Assembly: GCA_028023455.1 (NCBI GenBank)
Contig: JAQFVV010000550.1
Location: forward strand, 124,001-188,000
Length of the DNA stretch: 64,000 nt
Reading direction: 5' to 3'
Origin: Epiperipatus broadwayi
Lineage: Eukaryota; Onychophora; Udeonychophora; Euonychophora; Peripatidae
Of the stretch, positions 16,300 to 28,533 are shown piece after piece; the stretch's first letter is position 1; every line of letters starts with the position of its first letter. The notes below the pieces were generated by a model, which saw only the letters and a list, made by a program, of their open reading frames with translations, was not told where the DNA came from and ran no database searches. A program made the translations under genes and the position numbers.

Positions 16300-18130
16300 T
16301 AAACTCTCCTAAGGAATGATTATTGATCAGCTCTCATAAGAAAAAGACTTAATTAGATGATAAAAAGTAAAATAAATAAAAAACAAGTTATGAGTTTTGA
16401 CGTGTATTTATCTATACTAGGCATAGCAGGCAAATTTAAAAAAATCTGAATTTATATAATAGCAAACAAATTTTTAAAACCAAAGCACACCAGGAAAATT
16501 ATTTCCTTTACAAAATCTAAACTTGGAATGCTAAAAATTAAAAACTGGATCTATAAAAATTATGCGAATATAGAAGGTTATATATCAGTGAACTATTTAT
16601 AAAACTACAAAGAACATATGTTCAAATGGAAAAACACAACAATATTGAAAAAAAAAAAAAATTACAAAGGTATTCATTAGACAGTGTGGTTAATTATAAT
16701 ACACGGAATTCACTCATTAATTTTTCCCTTAAGAAAAAGTGGATTAATCTAGATACTCACAGATAAGTATATAAATTTTCCAATGATTAGTTTTTTGGAG
16801 AAAATAACCCAAAAAAGTAGATAATCACCCATTTATATTAGAGAATCATCTTAAATTTAGTATTCATAAATCTATAGATCTCTGATTTGATTTACATGCT
16901 AGTAGACAATTATCAAAATAAAACACTTAAAGAAAAGAAGTCAATACACTAACTTGTGTGTCATTATTAACACTTGAATGTATTTGAAAAGTTTAAAAAA
17001 GTTTTAATTTTTTTAAAAGTCATTTAATAATTAATACAAAATTATAAAAAAAAAATTATATATATATATTGTATACTTAAAATGATCTTCTGGCATAATG
17101 GAAACACATCAGTCCAATATTTCCTCCGTCTGAACTGGAATTTTAGCCACCAGTAAAACAAAGATAAAATTATAAAATTCCTAAAAGACATACGTTTAGA
17201 AATTTCTTCCCCGTTATTATATTTTTTTTGGCGGAAGACTACAAATACTTTTCACTACAATTTGTTATTTAAAGGTTTTTTTATGTTTTATTTCATTAAG
17301 GCATATATATATATATTATAGCTGTGTTAGAATAGAAATGTAATTAATGTTTATATATGCAATTATTTTTTTCCTGTATAGTAATAAAAATAGAAAAAAT
17401 GGATTTTAAAATTAATAAAGGGTCAACAACAAATCACAAATATCGGTATTCCTCGGAGATATAAAATATTGAATTTTTTTTATGTGTGTATCCTTATGTG
17501 TATATTTAAATCAAATCATATTATGCGTAAAGAGTTTTCAGCGATCATTATTTATAAATATATTTGAGTCGATTAGTCTCAAAAACTACATGCAATATTT
17601 TTTTTTTAAAAAAAAAATATGTAATGAAATAATAATATATAAAAATTAAAGGATATAAATGCAAATTGGACGCTGATTCTTTCAGACGCTCCCAACGGAC
17701 AGTAATAAAAAACTGGCGCGTTATTTAGCAAATATTTTTAGTAGAATGCTCAGTAATTCTTTGGACTACAGTTATCAATATATTATGATAAATTGATTTT
17801 TAAAAAACTCATATTAAAGTCTCAGATCTTTTTTGATTCTGATAGCTAATATCATTGTCTGTCTTTTAAAAAAAATTTTTTTTTATGTATGCACATTAAG
17901 GATAATTTTTGTTTTAAAAAATGTATGTATAAATTAATGACAATTATAGCTGAGAGATAAATAGTATTAAAAAGTGTGTGGGAATGTAAAAAAAAAAAAA
18001 AGACCCAATTAAATTCTCTGAAGACGTTACACAATAAAGGAAAAAAATGAATACTAAAATAAATTAATTAATTTGGTTTAATTATATAATAAAACACAAA
18101 TTGATGTATCAGAAAATTGAAATAAAAAAA
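16300..18130. other. AT-rich non-coding stretch
   Basis: Nothing genic is supported. Poly-A and poly-T runs and short (AT)n tracts are frequent. One patch of higher GC lies at 17660-17720 without an open frame. Confidence 0.5.
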
Positions 18131-18147
18131 AAACAATCAAATTAGTT

Positions 18148-18256
18148 TTTTTTGTGTGTGTGTGTGTCGTAGCATCGGCCGGGAAGTGAACCCGCTAACC
18201 CGGGACAACTGCTTGTAAGGCGGCTGTGCTGACCTCTCGACCACCAACGCTTGACC
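18148..18256 (-). mobile_element. tRNA-derived SINE with target-site duplication
   Basis: On the minus strand a tRNA-like head starts near 18251. It has acceptor strands GCGTTGG and CCGATGC, which pair over seven positions with two wobbles, an A box (TGGTCGAGAGGTCAGC) and a B box (GGGTTCACTTCC). The tail is (AC)n then poly-A, seen as T8 and (TG)n on the plus strand. Perfect 12-bp direct repeats ATCAAATTAGTT flank it at 18136-18147 and 18257-18268. It is a complete short SINE rather than a tRNA gene: the T stem has a mismatch and a retroposon tail is present. Confidence 0.8.
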
Positions 18257-18299
18257 ATCAAATTAGTTGTCATAAAAAAAGATTACAAAAGCATAAATC

Positions 18300-21200
18300 C
18301 TTCAGGAAAAGCAATGTACAGTCAAAAAAACAAACAACATACAAACAAATTTATTGTAATAAAAATATGTTTTTTAAAAGTAGATAGTTGAGAAATATGA
18401 AGTTTTATTGTATCTATTATTGATAACTGTGTTTTTATACTAATGATTAAAGAAATAAGTAACAATTCAAAATAAAAATAAAAACATTAGCTTTGTAAAT
18501 AGTGAAGTTCAGGAACTTCTATTTTATGATATTTAACATTTAGTTATATATGGTCATGTGTGTTTTAGCTTAAACATTAAATAATGGATTACAGAACGAA
18601 AGATCATTGCACTATTATTAATTATTTAGTAACATATATATTGTACCTGAGGAAAGATGTGGTCTGGCTATGCACAAACTCAACCAAGCTAAACACATAT
18701 ACAACGCTACAGCTGATAAGTCGAATACAATTAAATATAAATATAATAATAACACTCCAGCTAAAGCTCAATGTTCTGCTTCTTGCTGCAGTAATTCATG
18801 CCGAAAACACCGAGAATTACAACAATAATAAACATTATAAAGTGTCATTAACTAAATTTAAGAGGAGAAACCTCAACTCCCTCTTGCAAAACTATTAACT
18901 CTTTCAGTATTCTCTACATAAATTACAAAACAGTTCCTCTTTCACAATTATTTAGTTCTTTAAGAATCTCTTTTGATATAAACAAAAATAAAGATTTTGA
19001 AAATGTAAAAATCATATTATCTAAATAGCAGAAAATTAAAATTATATAGTTATCACTAAGTAAGTTTTAGGGTTTTTTTCCAATACATCTGCTTCAAAAT
19101 CAAACATATAAACAGTTTATAATGATTAACAGTTTTGTATAAAATAGAATAATTTAAAAGTAATACCTGAAATAGTTCAATTTTCAGACAGCAAGAGTTT
19201 CATTCTAGATGTACCATTAATTGACATATATTGCTGATAAAATTCTTGTTTTATCATTTGATGCAGAAATCTTAGTTAACTCCAGAATGAGAATTTAGTG
19301 CCTGATAGAAAATTATTAGATAGATATTTGACTTTAACAAAAAACAATGTTAAAAATTTTAGCTTCGAATTTCAAGTTTAAGTTTATCTGCAACTTTTAT
19401 GCACTTCTCCAGTTTACAATTCTTTTTACTAAAAAAATCTTCTACAGTTCTCCCCATACAATTCTCAAAATATACGTATGCATGTTCTTATATAACTTAC
19501 TGCTATCAATTACTCTGATTGACAGAAATATCATTTTTTAATGATTTCTTCACTCTTGATTCAATAACAGATTGGTCTTTTACTGTGGTCTGATGCCAAT
19601 TATTCATAAATCATCAGACGATCATGTGATACTTTAGAATTTCCAAATATTAAGTTATATGGTTAAATAAAAATAATAAGAAAACTAAAAATAAAATATC
19701 AAATAAAAATTATTTAAACTAAGTTAATTTTATGAATGAAAAATTTTAAAGTTTCATTTAATTTTGACTAAAAAATTTTAAACAAACAAAATGCTATTGG
19801 ATGATACTAAACATTACACATAAAACACAAAATTTTTCCCAATAAATAAATTACCATGCAAACACACACAACCACGCACTTAAAGATCATTAATCTCTTT
19901 TTTTAAATGAAAATTTAAAGTTCTTTTTAAATGTCAATATCAATAACTTATTTATCTTTTTCTAAATTAAACCGATTTAGTGTACTATCTTTCTCAGATT
20001 TAATACTCTTATTTAAATATATATATAATAGATTGACTGATTAATTTTTACAACCAATTTTAAATCAAATATTTTATTATAATAGCTACTCCTTAAATCT
20101 TACCATACTAATTAATTTAGTCAGTATTAGCTAATTATTTCAGGCACTCATCTATTTACAATCTAAACTTCCATATGATAAACTACGTTTTAGATTTACT
20201 CATTAACACATACGTTAAATATATACTACAATAGTTTAGCAAAACCATGAATTAAAACATTGTTTTACATATTTATGACAGAAACATTTTAATTATTACC
20301 TATTTTGAGTTATCCATGTTTAGATCATTTAAAGTCCCATTTAATTTAATAAACTTTTCTTAGAAATTTTTCTTAGTTAAATAACAGCAATAATAAAACA
20401 CAAGTTCTCTTGGCAAATCCAAAGATCACAATATATATAGAATTAAAAAGGTGTATAATATGTAAATTTATTCAGAGTTATGAACTCATCAAGTCCCATT
20501 TATAAACAATGTGCTAGGTTTCATAGTATTAATGTTTTAAATTGCTAACAAGACAAAAATGAATCCAATTTGCCTGCACAAAAAGATATTATATGGAAAG
20601 CAATTTATATTTTGACAAATGCAAGAATAAAATTATATTCGTCATGAATGTGAACAATGCTGAATTGATAATAGTTCAGATTCATTTATGATGCCGTATT
20701 AAAAATTTACATTATGAAGTATTATGTAATATATCCATAGTAATACACTCTTCAAATACCATAAATAAATAATAAGCAAAATCTCAGACTACTAAAATTA
20801 CTAAGAAAACTAAAATGAAAACATCTTAGTCTGTATTTACACAATGATAAATGGGTTCATTTAGACATTAATATGCTGAGATTTTTTATGTTATTTATAT
20901 ATAATATCTGCAGGGTTTGTACTTTAAATTTATTATATAAGATTTTACTCCAGAAATTTTTAATATTACATTTTAATAGTGTTAGTTTTTTTATAAGGGT
21001 ATTAAAAAGTAGTATTTTCTAATTCTTATCTTGGGAATATTAATTATAGCTCATGTTACTTAGGTGTTGCTTGCATCAGCAATGAAGAACATTTTATTTT
21101 TGCATTTTTAATTGTCTAAAATTCACTTCCCATATAAGATAGAGATGTGCAAGGAAAATTGCTTGTTGTTTGCTTAGTAGTTTAAACATTAATACTGTGA

Positions 21201-22570
21201 GACTTTGCATATTATGTATATATGGTAACTTGGAGAGCAAACTTAGCTTAATACCCATACATTACAATTAAAATTCAGGTCAACCTTATTTCGTTTTATG
21301 AAATTTAGGATTTTCAAGCAAGTTTTAGTATTTTTTAAAGGAAGATTGGATCATTCAGTTAATTATATAATTACTATAAATAAATAATATTTAGTTGTAA
21401 TTAGAAAAGATTAAAACAAATAAAAAGAATGTAAAATCCATGACCACTGATAATTGACTAATTTTGCAAATATTCTCTTTCCCTTCCATGGAAAATTTGA
21501 AGAAGTCTTTATTTTTCAGTGAATTCAAAAGTGAAATAATATTTATGATGAATTAAATATAAAAAAAGATCACATAAATAAATATATCTCATTTAGAGGA
21601 AAATATAAATTGTGATTTATGTTGAGCAAGTTTCTATAGTAACTAAAGACATTTTTATGTAGATGTACAAAAGGATTTTTTGAAAAGCAATGAACCTTTA
21701 AAAATTATCATGAAATATTTTAATACTACAATTTTAAATCAAGTGAAGGATGAAAGTATTATGAATAAATTTAAATATGAAGACAAAAAATTGAGAGAGA
21801 GGGAGAGAGAGTAGACATGTGGAGTTTGGAAAAAAGAACTTCTATACTAACCATTTTTCATAAAAAAAACTTTTCAAAGTTAAAATGAACATGGAAGTTT
21901 CCAATCAGATCAAAACCAAGTTCTATTATATTTTAATTAGCATAAATATGTATTTTAATAAAATAATGAATTTGATATTGTAATGCTAACTAAAATGCAC
22001 ACATATATATGTGTTACATGTATTAAAATAACTAAATAAATTATCAAAACATATAATAAATGAGAATTGTCAAAAATATATATTTAAGAAGTACATTTGA
22101 AAATGTAATTTTGTAAAATAAAAGATTACCTATCATATTTTTCTGATTAGAATAGAATAAACCAATTTATTAAGAGTGGAGTGGGGGAAAGAATTAGGAG
22201 AAATAAAGATTTAAAAACTCACTCTCTTTTTTTATAAATTGAAAGAAATTAAAAGAATAAATAAATATAAAATGTTTAAAAATAAACTGACAGCAGAATT
22301 AATTAGAAAATCTTTGTAAACTATCACATTGGTATAAATTTGATAAGATAGTAAATTAATCTAAAAAGATTAGATTAAAGAAAAATATAAAAATTAATTA
22401 AAAATAGATTTAAATTATGACAAAAATTAAAGCTATGATAAGCAAATAAAAAATGTCAGAGTAGCAATAAAAAGAGCATTTGTCTATTGTTAAATTCATT
22501 CTGTTATTGATTCATTCCATAAATTATTTCTGTTATTCATTCCAGGTATTTATTTTGAGATTTGGAGAGA
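18300..22570. other. AT-rich non-coding stretch
   Basis: No supported gene, RNA or named repeat. The 104-codon plus frame at 18584-18898 has no recognisable motif or initiation context, and its composition resembles the surrounding DNA. Confidence 0.5.
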
Positions 22571-22579
22571 TTAAAGCAG

Positions 22580-23440
22580 ACATCTAGATATCCAGATATT
22601 TGCAAATTTAAATACAGTAGCAAACCAGTCATTACTGACATGGACAACATTAATGCAGAAGCTGCAAGATTAGCAACATGTGTTGCTAGAAAGTTATAGG
22701 AGTGTTTGACTTGGCTTCATGCCCCAAGTCCTCAGAAAAATCAACTGTTGTCCCATGAAACTAATGCCTAAATGGTAAAATATATGCAGCCATATACTCT
22801 CTCTCCCACTGTTGACGCAAAGAATGGAAGACAAGCCCTGAAACCATTGATGGAGACTAAAAGGCCAATCAGATGGAAAGAAACACTATGAAAACCAAAC
22901 CACTGAAATTGTGTTATCTTAATATCACAAAAACTGTCTAGACACTTTATTTTTAAATTAAATGAATTTTAACAAAGACTATCATAAAAGTTAGCTGAAA
23001 CTAATCATTTATATTTCTTTATATAAAATTTTATAATAATGTTTTCTTAATTATTTGGTCTATTTTCTTTCTCTTGTCACTGTGTCACCATTGATTTAAA
23101 AATATAAATATCTAGTGTATTAAATTATATGCACTGGACAGCCTTATTAAGAATAGGAGCTAACTTGGGACATTTCAAGTACAGGATGGTTGTGCCTGTC
23201 ATTTCAGTATGCCAGCTATATAAAATATGGTCAGCTGCATTTAAGTATGACTCTCAAAACAAATAAAATGTTTTGATGGCAGGTTTTTATTCCAGCAGAC
23301 ACAATGGGCTACAGTCAGGAAATGTGATCATGATTGTGCTTTGTATAGCCTCAATATGGCCATGGGTCTCATTGATGTTTAAGCTGTCAATGGTATTCTC
23401 CTCTCTGCTTGAAGTGCTGGTCCATTCCCTTAAGTATTAA
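22580..23440 (+). pseudogene. decayed coding island, family not recognised
   Basis: This is more GC-balanced than its surroundings. One plus frame (about 22580-22888) reads through about 100 codons with only two internal stops (TAG, TAA) and a balanced composition (for example PVITDMDNINAEAARLATCV). A second frame with ATG at 23129 runs 45 codons to TAA at 23264 (for example GHFKYRMVVPVISVCQLYKI). A third stretch to 23440 has several stops explicable as C-to-T decay. It could be an old transposon ORF or processed pseudogene; I cannot assign a family. Confidence 0.3.
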
Positions 23441-24798
23441 AGATATAATTGAATAATTGCATAAAAGAAATAATAATAAAATAAAGATCTTATAATAGAA
23501 AATGAAATGATAAATATAAAAGATATTGTTAAATAAATAATGTTATGAATAGAAAAAAAAGTATAACGAATAAATATATAAATTAATAATTACCAAGAAA
23601 TATATGTATTAAGCATTATAAGTTAAGCTTATTAATGATAATAAGCATATTAAAGTAAAATGTTAAAACTATAGAAAGTACAGAGATATAAAAGTAAGTA
23701 AGCATGTTAAGATAAAGATAAGATAAAAAGCTAAAATAAAGTATTTCAGATGGATCAAGTAGAATATATTCAACATTAAAAGAGATTATTTATCATATGG
23801 TTATGCAAAACTAAAGAGACAAAATCTATTATGAAAGGGCATGTCAGCAGTTGACAACCCTAACCTTTAAAAATATTTCATTAAATTTAAGACAACAGAT
23901 ATTCAAATGAAAACAGTAGAAACAGATAAGCAATAATTTTATAAATAACGTTACAAATAAAATAATACGCATAAAGAAAAAATGAAATGTGAAAAAATAT
24001 AAAAATTATTCATGTTGAAGAATTGTGTATTATAATACAAAAATGGTGTCATAAAAATATAAATATGAAATGATCAGTAAAACTATAAAGAAAAATAAAT
24101 GCCACAAAAGTAAAAAAAAAAAAAAAACATTGTAAAAAAATAATTTAAGCAATAAGATTTATGATACAATTATTAAAAAGAGAAATGGCATGCATTAAAT
24201 ATATGAAAGCATTCTAAAAATCATTATAAGAAATTAAAACACTTTAACAATATTTTTAAAAATCTAAATATTTTAAATGAGATGATGCATTTAAATAAAT
24301 GTAGAAAGAAAAAAAATCCCAGAAAGTAATGAGATTTTTATATTCATTATTTTAAAAAAATAAATGAAAAAAGCACCTAAATTACTGTTAAACTATGCAT
24401 CGCAAATTTCTAAATTGAGTATTTTTTTTTTAAATAAAAGATTTTATCTAAGATTATTAAAAATAATCTATAGGAAATATTAGACTTGATTTAACTAAAA
24501 AAAAAGACAAGTTAAATTCAGATGACATTCGAGTAATAGAAAAGTTAATAAAAAAAAAAAAACAGAACAAATAAATGCTTATTATTTCATCATACTTTTA
24601 AATAATGAAAATTATTAGATTTTTTTACATTTGTGTGATGAAGTTAGAATATAAATACATATCAAAAATATTATCAAATTATATATATATATATAAATTA
24701 TTAATCAATGTCTGAATTCCAATTATAATAAAATATATATAATTATTCAAAACAATACAATAATTAATACAGTAACAATATTTTAAACAAATATATAC

Positions 24799-24857
24799 CA
24801 ATTTAATAGAAGTACTTTCAACTATCTATGTAGTCGTTGTCAACTAGACTCAAATTG
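24799..24857 (-). ncRNA. hammerhead-like fold with variant core (element E, left arm)
   Basis: This is the exact inverted counterpart of the fold at 25055-25113: an 8-bp outer stem I, a 3-bp inner stem I, core strand TTGACAA, a 5-bp stem II, GAAA, and a 2-bp stem III. Bases 3 and 8 are U and A instead of C and G, and one extra base sits before stem II. Cleavage activity is uncertain. Confidence 0.45.
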
Positions 24858-25054
24858 TATTAGAAAAAACCGTTACAAATGTAAACAAAAGCAATACGTC
24901 ATACATCCAATATAAAATAGAAGCTATGTTAATAAAAAGTGAAAAGCAACAGTTGATAAATAGACAGACAGCCAATATAAAAATTAATGAATTGTGGGAA
25001 AATTGATGTATGACGTATTGCTTTTGTTTACATTTGTAACGGTTTTTTCTAATA

Positions 25055-25113
25055 CAATTTGAGTCTAGTTGACAACGACTACATAGATAGTTGAAAGTAC
25101 TTCTATTAAATTG
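25055..25113 (+). ncRNA. hammerhead-like fold with variant core (element E, right arm)
   Basis: Outer stem I is CAATTTGA (25055-25062) with TTAAATTG (25106-25113). GTC is bulged. Inner stem I is TAG with CTA. The core strand is TTGACAA (25069-25075), with an extra C at 25076. Stem II is GACTA-CATAGA-TAGTT. GAAA is at 25093-25096. Stem III is AG-TA-CT, with T25102 at the cleavage position. G5, A6, A9, G12, A13, A14 and A15.1 are kept. C3 and G8, which normally pair, are replaced by U3 and A8, which can also pair. Confidence 0.45.
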
Positions 25114-25166
25114 GTATATATTTGTTTAAAATATTGTTACTGTATTAATTATTGTATTGTTTTGAA

Positions 25167-25175
<9 letters not shown>

Positions 25176-25203
<28 letters not shown>

Positions 25204-25240
25204 CCCGTGCAAATCTTCGTTTTAACATATATATATATAT
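25176..25240. repeat. (AT)n microsatellites
   Basis: Two AT runs separated by CCCGTGCAAATCTTCG, immediately outside the right arm of foldback E. Confidence 0.85.
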
Positions 25241-26220
25241 ATATTCAATTTTAGATACTACACTGCTCAGGACAGTGATAAGGGTGTGTAGCATCCTGAC
25301 TTCATCTCTCTGAAATTTTTTTCAGCAATTTTACAGAAAATATTTTGAGAATTAAAATAAGAATTTAATTTAAAAACCAAAACAAATGGATATTGAGATT
25401 GCATAAATTAACTAGATTATGCAAGTGAAATATTCTTGGATAGACATCATTTCAAAATTTCAATGAAAATTATAAATGTTATTTTAAAAAAAGCATGAAA
25501 AAGAAAGAGATAATTTATTTTCAATTGTTTTCCAAAAAGTAAAGATTAGAGAAATAAATTTTAAAAAATTAACAGCTTCAGATTATTAATACTTTATGAA
25601 AACATGACAAAATATAGCATTGAACATGAAAGAAGTGTTTGGATAAAAATAACTATAATAATACAAATTATATATACCTGCTTAACAAAAATGTTTTTGA
25701 ATAAACGTGTTTATCAGTACCAACTTATAGTTCTGAATCTTATATATTTAATAAAGAAATAAAACAATTTTGCTATTATACAATAAACCAAGAAAAATGT
25801 ATTTGAAATTTAAAAGAAGATTAAATGTCAAATACATGGGTGAAAAACAAATAAACATAATTAACATATATTGAAAGAATTAATATTAGCTGAAATGAAG
25901 ATAAGCCAGACATATGTCTAGGAGAAATTATAAAAACTGCAGTTGAATTATTTAACTAGACTTCCAAAGAAAGTGTGAAAAACCTATAAAAACATTACAT
26001 GTAATATGAGTAGATGTGATAAAAAACTTAACTTATTATAGTAATAATGTTTATTTTTATTGCACCTAGAATTAAATAGAAAAAAAGATTACTAATATAG
26101 TCAGAAAACAAATTACAATACTAAAATTAATGATAAGAAAATAAAGGAAAGATAAACCTTTTATTTTCCTTTCAAATATAGGAAATCCCACTAAGTGACT
26201 CATGGATCATTTTTTAATAC

Positions 26221-26224
<4 letters not shown>

Positions 26225-26296
<72 letters not shown>
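26225..26296. repeat. (AT)n microsatellite, about 70 bp
   Basis: A pure AT dinucleotide run directly upstream of the tandem repeat C array. Confidence 0.95.
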
Positions 26297-26299
<3 letters not shown>

Positions 26300-26737
26300 A
26301 ATGTTATATGAAGTTTTATTTATTATTACTAGTATAGTGATGGACAGTATTTAATGTTAGTTTTAGAGGATTGGCTACTTATATTTTAAATATGATTTAA
26401 GAGAATGATGGGAAGACTATTTAGTTTGATATATATGGGTAGTATGTTTAATTGAATTTCACTTGAAAAAATCTATTTGATAATAGATGAAACCATGGTT
26501 GTGGAAGAATTATAGTAAAGTTTAGTTTTTTGGTTAGAATTGTGATGTTATACGAATTTTTATTTTATTTATATTACTAGTATAGCGTTATGCAGTATTT
26601 AATATTTATTTTGGAGGTTTGGCTATTTATATTTTAAATAGGGGTAAAGTTAATGATGAGGAAGTGTATTTTTTTTGGTATATATATGTGGTATGTTTAG
26701 TTGAATTTCACTTGAGAAGGTCTATTTGTTTTTTGTT
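26297..26737 (+). repeat. tandem repeat C, 249-bp period, with hammerhead-like units
   Basis: Two direct copies share blocks such as TTGGCTACTTATATTTTAAA, TAGTATGTTTAATTGAATTTC and ACTTGAGAAGGTCTATTTG (variants). The homologous core T residues are at 26463 and 26712, a period of 249 bp. The second copy is cut by a LINE inserted at about 26731; its remainder resumes at about 27950-28035. A dispersed relative is at 13590-13690. The tandem arrangement of units carrying one ribozyme-like fold each is retrozyme-like. Confidence 0.6.
26457..26506 (+). ncRNA. hammerhead-like fold with variant core (repeat C, copy 1)
   Basis: Stem I is TTTCAC (26457-26462) with GTGGAA (26501-26506). The core strand is TTGAAAA (26463-26469). 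Stem II is a 7-bp hairpin (ATCTATT, loop TGAT, AATAGAT). GAAA is at 26489-26492. Stem III is ACC-AT-GGT, with T26500 at the cleavage position. As in element E, position 3 is U and position 8 is A, and one extra base precedes stem II. Activity is uncertain. Confidence 0.45.
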
Positions 26738-27947
26738 TTTTTTGTTTTGTTTTTTTATTAAGGGAAATACACATACAATTACAGTATAAATCGTTTTGGT
26801 ATAGATTTGTTTAGATTTGTTATACTTATTACAACAATCATTAGTAAATATTGTTTCAAATTAGAAAATATACCCATTTGATACATTAGTTATAATTATT
26901 ATGACAAATTAATTTCATGATCAAAGTGAGAAGTTCATCGTTCAAACTTAGTCTGTAATTATTGTGTAACTAGTTTTATATCAGAACAACTAGCTCTTTA
27001 TTTAGTGACTTAGCCAGTGATAATTATGTAGTCCATATTTTGATTGGCAGTGATCCTTTGTTATTCTCCATCTAACTGGGCCATTTATTTTTTAACCTTG
27101 AATTAATATTTAATTAACATGCCTGAGGATAGGCTCTTCATCCAGTGGTCTATGTTGCCCCCAAGTGTCCACGAAGAGCTTTTCCAGCATTAACAAGTGA
27201 TCCCTGAACATAGTCCTTCAAATAATTTTTTTACATCTCTCACATGGTTCCTTACCTCCTTGCTTCAAAACAAAATAATTTCTAGGTAACCACACAGCAT
27301 AAAGCAGGAACAGTCCCATTCTAATTGCAGCAAAAACAACACTCATAATAACATCCTTGATTTTTAGAATTTTCATGTTAGCCAGCAGTATTCTGGTTAT
27401 AATATTTTGTCTAGCAGTACTTAAAAATGGGAAAGCAGTAAAGATATGTCCAATAGTTTCATCTGCTACTTTACATAAGCAACATAGTGGTTCTATTTTA
27501 GAGAATATTCTATAATTTACCAAAAAATGATTCATTGGCGAGGCTTTCAAATTAAGTTTTATGATAAAATATCAATATGTTTGGCTTCCAAGTAGCAAAA
27601 TTTTAATTTCCTAATTAGTAGTCTGGTAAATATATCAAGCTCAGTAGTTAATTCAGTAGTTTTTGCATGCATGTATTTGTAAACTTGCCATTAGTATTAA
27701 TATTGTTAATAATTGATGCCATAGCTTTGAAGAATTTGTTGGCATAGGTTAGCAGCTCCATTGCCCACTTCATATGGGCAACAGTGTGTCAGTATGCTCA
27801 ATCTCATCCTGTAATGAGTCCACTGGCAATCTTGTATTCATCACCTTAAGCATTGATAGGGATTTCTGAATAAAAAAGATGTTAAGATCATGCAACCTGA
27901 GCCCATTCAAGTCTTTTGGTCACTGCATCTTGGCTAAACTGATGGTT
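26738..27947 (-). mobile_element. 5'-truncated non-LTR retrotransposon (LINE)
   Basis: It lies on the minus strand and ends in an A-rich tail (T-rich at 26731-26758 on plus). The interrupted host repeat resumes at about 27948 with a short direct repeat (TATTTGTT and TATTGTT), which marks the 5' truncation. Only the 3' part remains: an open frame at 27218-27550 with a zinc-binding motif, diverged frameshifted sequence upstream, and about 450 bp of 3' sequence. It inserted into the loop of stem II of a hammerhead-like unit of repeat C. Confidence 0.7.
27218..27550 (-). pseudogene. LINE C-terminal zinc-binding (zf-RVT-like) fragment
   Basis: The 110-residue frame contains PLCCLCKVADETIGHIFTAF, a C-x2-C motif followed by ET-x-x-H-x-F, the pattern of the zinc-binding region downstream of the reverse transcriptase in many LINE ORF2 proteins (usually C-P-L-C-x-x-x-x-E-T-x-x-H-L-F-x-x-C-P). 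The final Cys is replaced by Ala. Then comes a helical region (IIMSVVFAAIRMGLFLLYAV-like) typical of the same C-terminal part. The reverse transcriptase domain itself is missing because of the 5' truncation. The exact LINE clade is not clear. Confidence 0.55.
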
Positions 27948-27949
27948 AT

Positions 27950-28035
27950 TGTTAATAGATGAAATCATAGTTGTCAAATAATTTTTGTAAAGTTTAGTTT
28001 TTTTGGCTGTTATTGTAATGTTATATGATTTTTAT
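27950..28035 (+). repeat. 3' remainder of tandem repeat C copy 2
   Basis: AATAGATGAAATCATAG and TAAAGTTTAGTTTTTTTGG continue the unit that was interrupted at 26731, ending in a new (AT)n run. The GAAAC of the ribozyme-like fold is GAAAT here. Confidence 0.6.
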
Positions 28036-28069
28036 TATATATATATATAGTAAAATTTACATAAATTAT

Positions 28070-28500
28070 ATTATTTTTAGAAGTACTTTCGACTCTACAT
28101 TTTGTAGTTTTTATCAACTATATAACATTGAATAATCAAAACAAGACAACCTTTAACAATTTAATTCAGATTTCCCTCAATTCTGTTATCTTAACATTTG
28201 ATGACTGGTGATTCATTGACATTTTATGATTTCTTGAAATCATTTACATTTGATAAATAGACAGGCTGCCAATATAAAAATTAATGAATTGTGGGAAAAT
28301 TGATGTATGATGTATTTCTTTTTGTTTACATTTGTAACGGTTTTTTGTAATACAATTTTAATCTAGTTGATAATGACTACATAGATAGTTGAAAGTAGTT
28401 CTATTAAATTGTGGTATACATTTGTTTTAAAATATTTTTACTGTATTAATTATTGTATTGTTTTGAATAATTACATATATTTTATTATAATTGGAATACA
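28070..28500. mobile_element. second foldback of family E, diverged
   Basis: The right part (28255-28500) is a direct homologue of 24950-25185, including GATAAATAGACAGGCTGCC, TGTAACGGTTTTTTGTAAT and CTACATAGATAGTTGAAAG. The left part (28075-28125) is an inverted homologue of the same arm. The plus-strand hammerhead-like fold (28353-28411) keeps TTGATAA and GAAA but has a G-G mismatch in stem III. The minus-strand fold (28117-28087) keeps TTGATAA and GAAAG. Confidence 0.55.
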
Positions 28501-28533
28501 AACATTGATTAATATATATATATATATATATAT

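Larger units (their letters stand above)
24741..25175. mobile_element. foldback element E with two hammerhead-like folds
   Basis: The left arm 24741-24906 and right arm 25004-25175 are almost perfect reverse complements. They flank a spacer of about 97 bp. (AT)n lies outside both arms, so a target-site duplication cannot be read. A second, diverged foldback of the same family is at 28070-28500. There is no coding capacity. Each arm carries a three-helix hammerhead-like motif (separate entries). Confidence 0.7.

Noticed and set aside
18148-18256. Functional tRNA gene
   Set aside because: The tRNA-like head has a mismatched T stem, a simple-repeat plus poly-A tail and target-site duplications, so it is a SINE.
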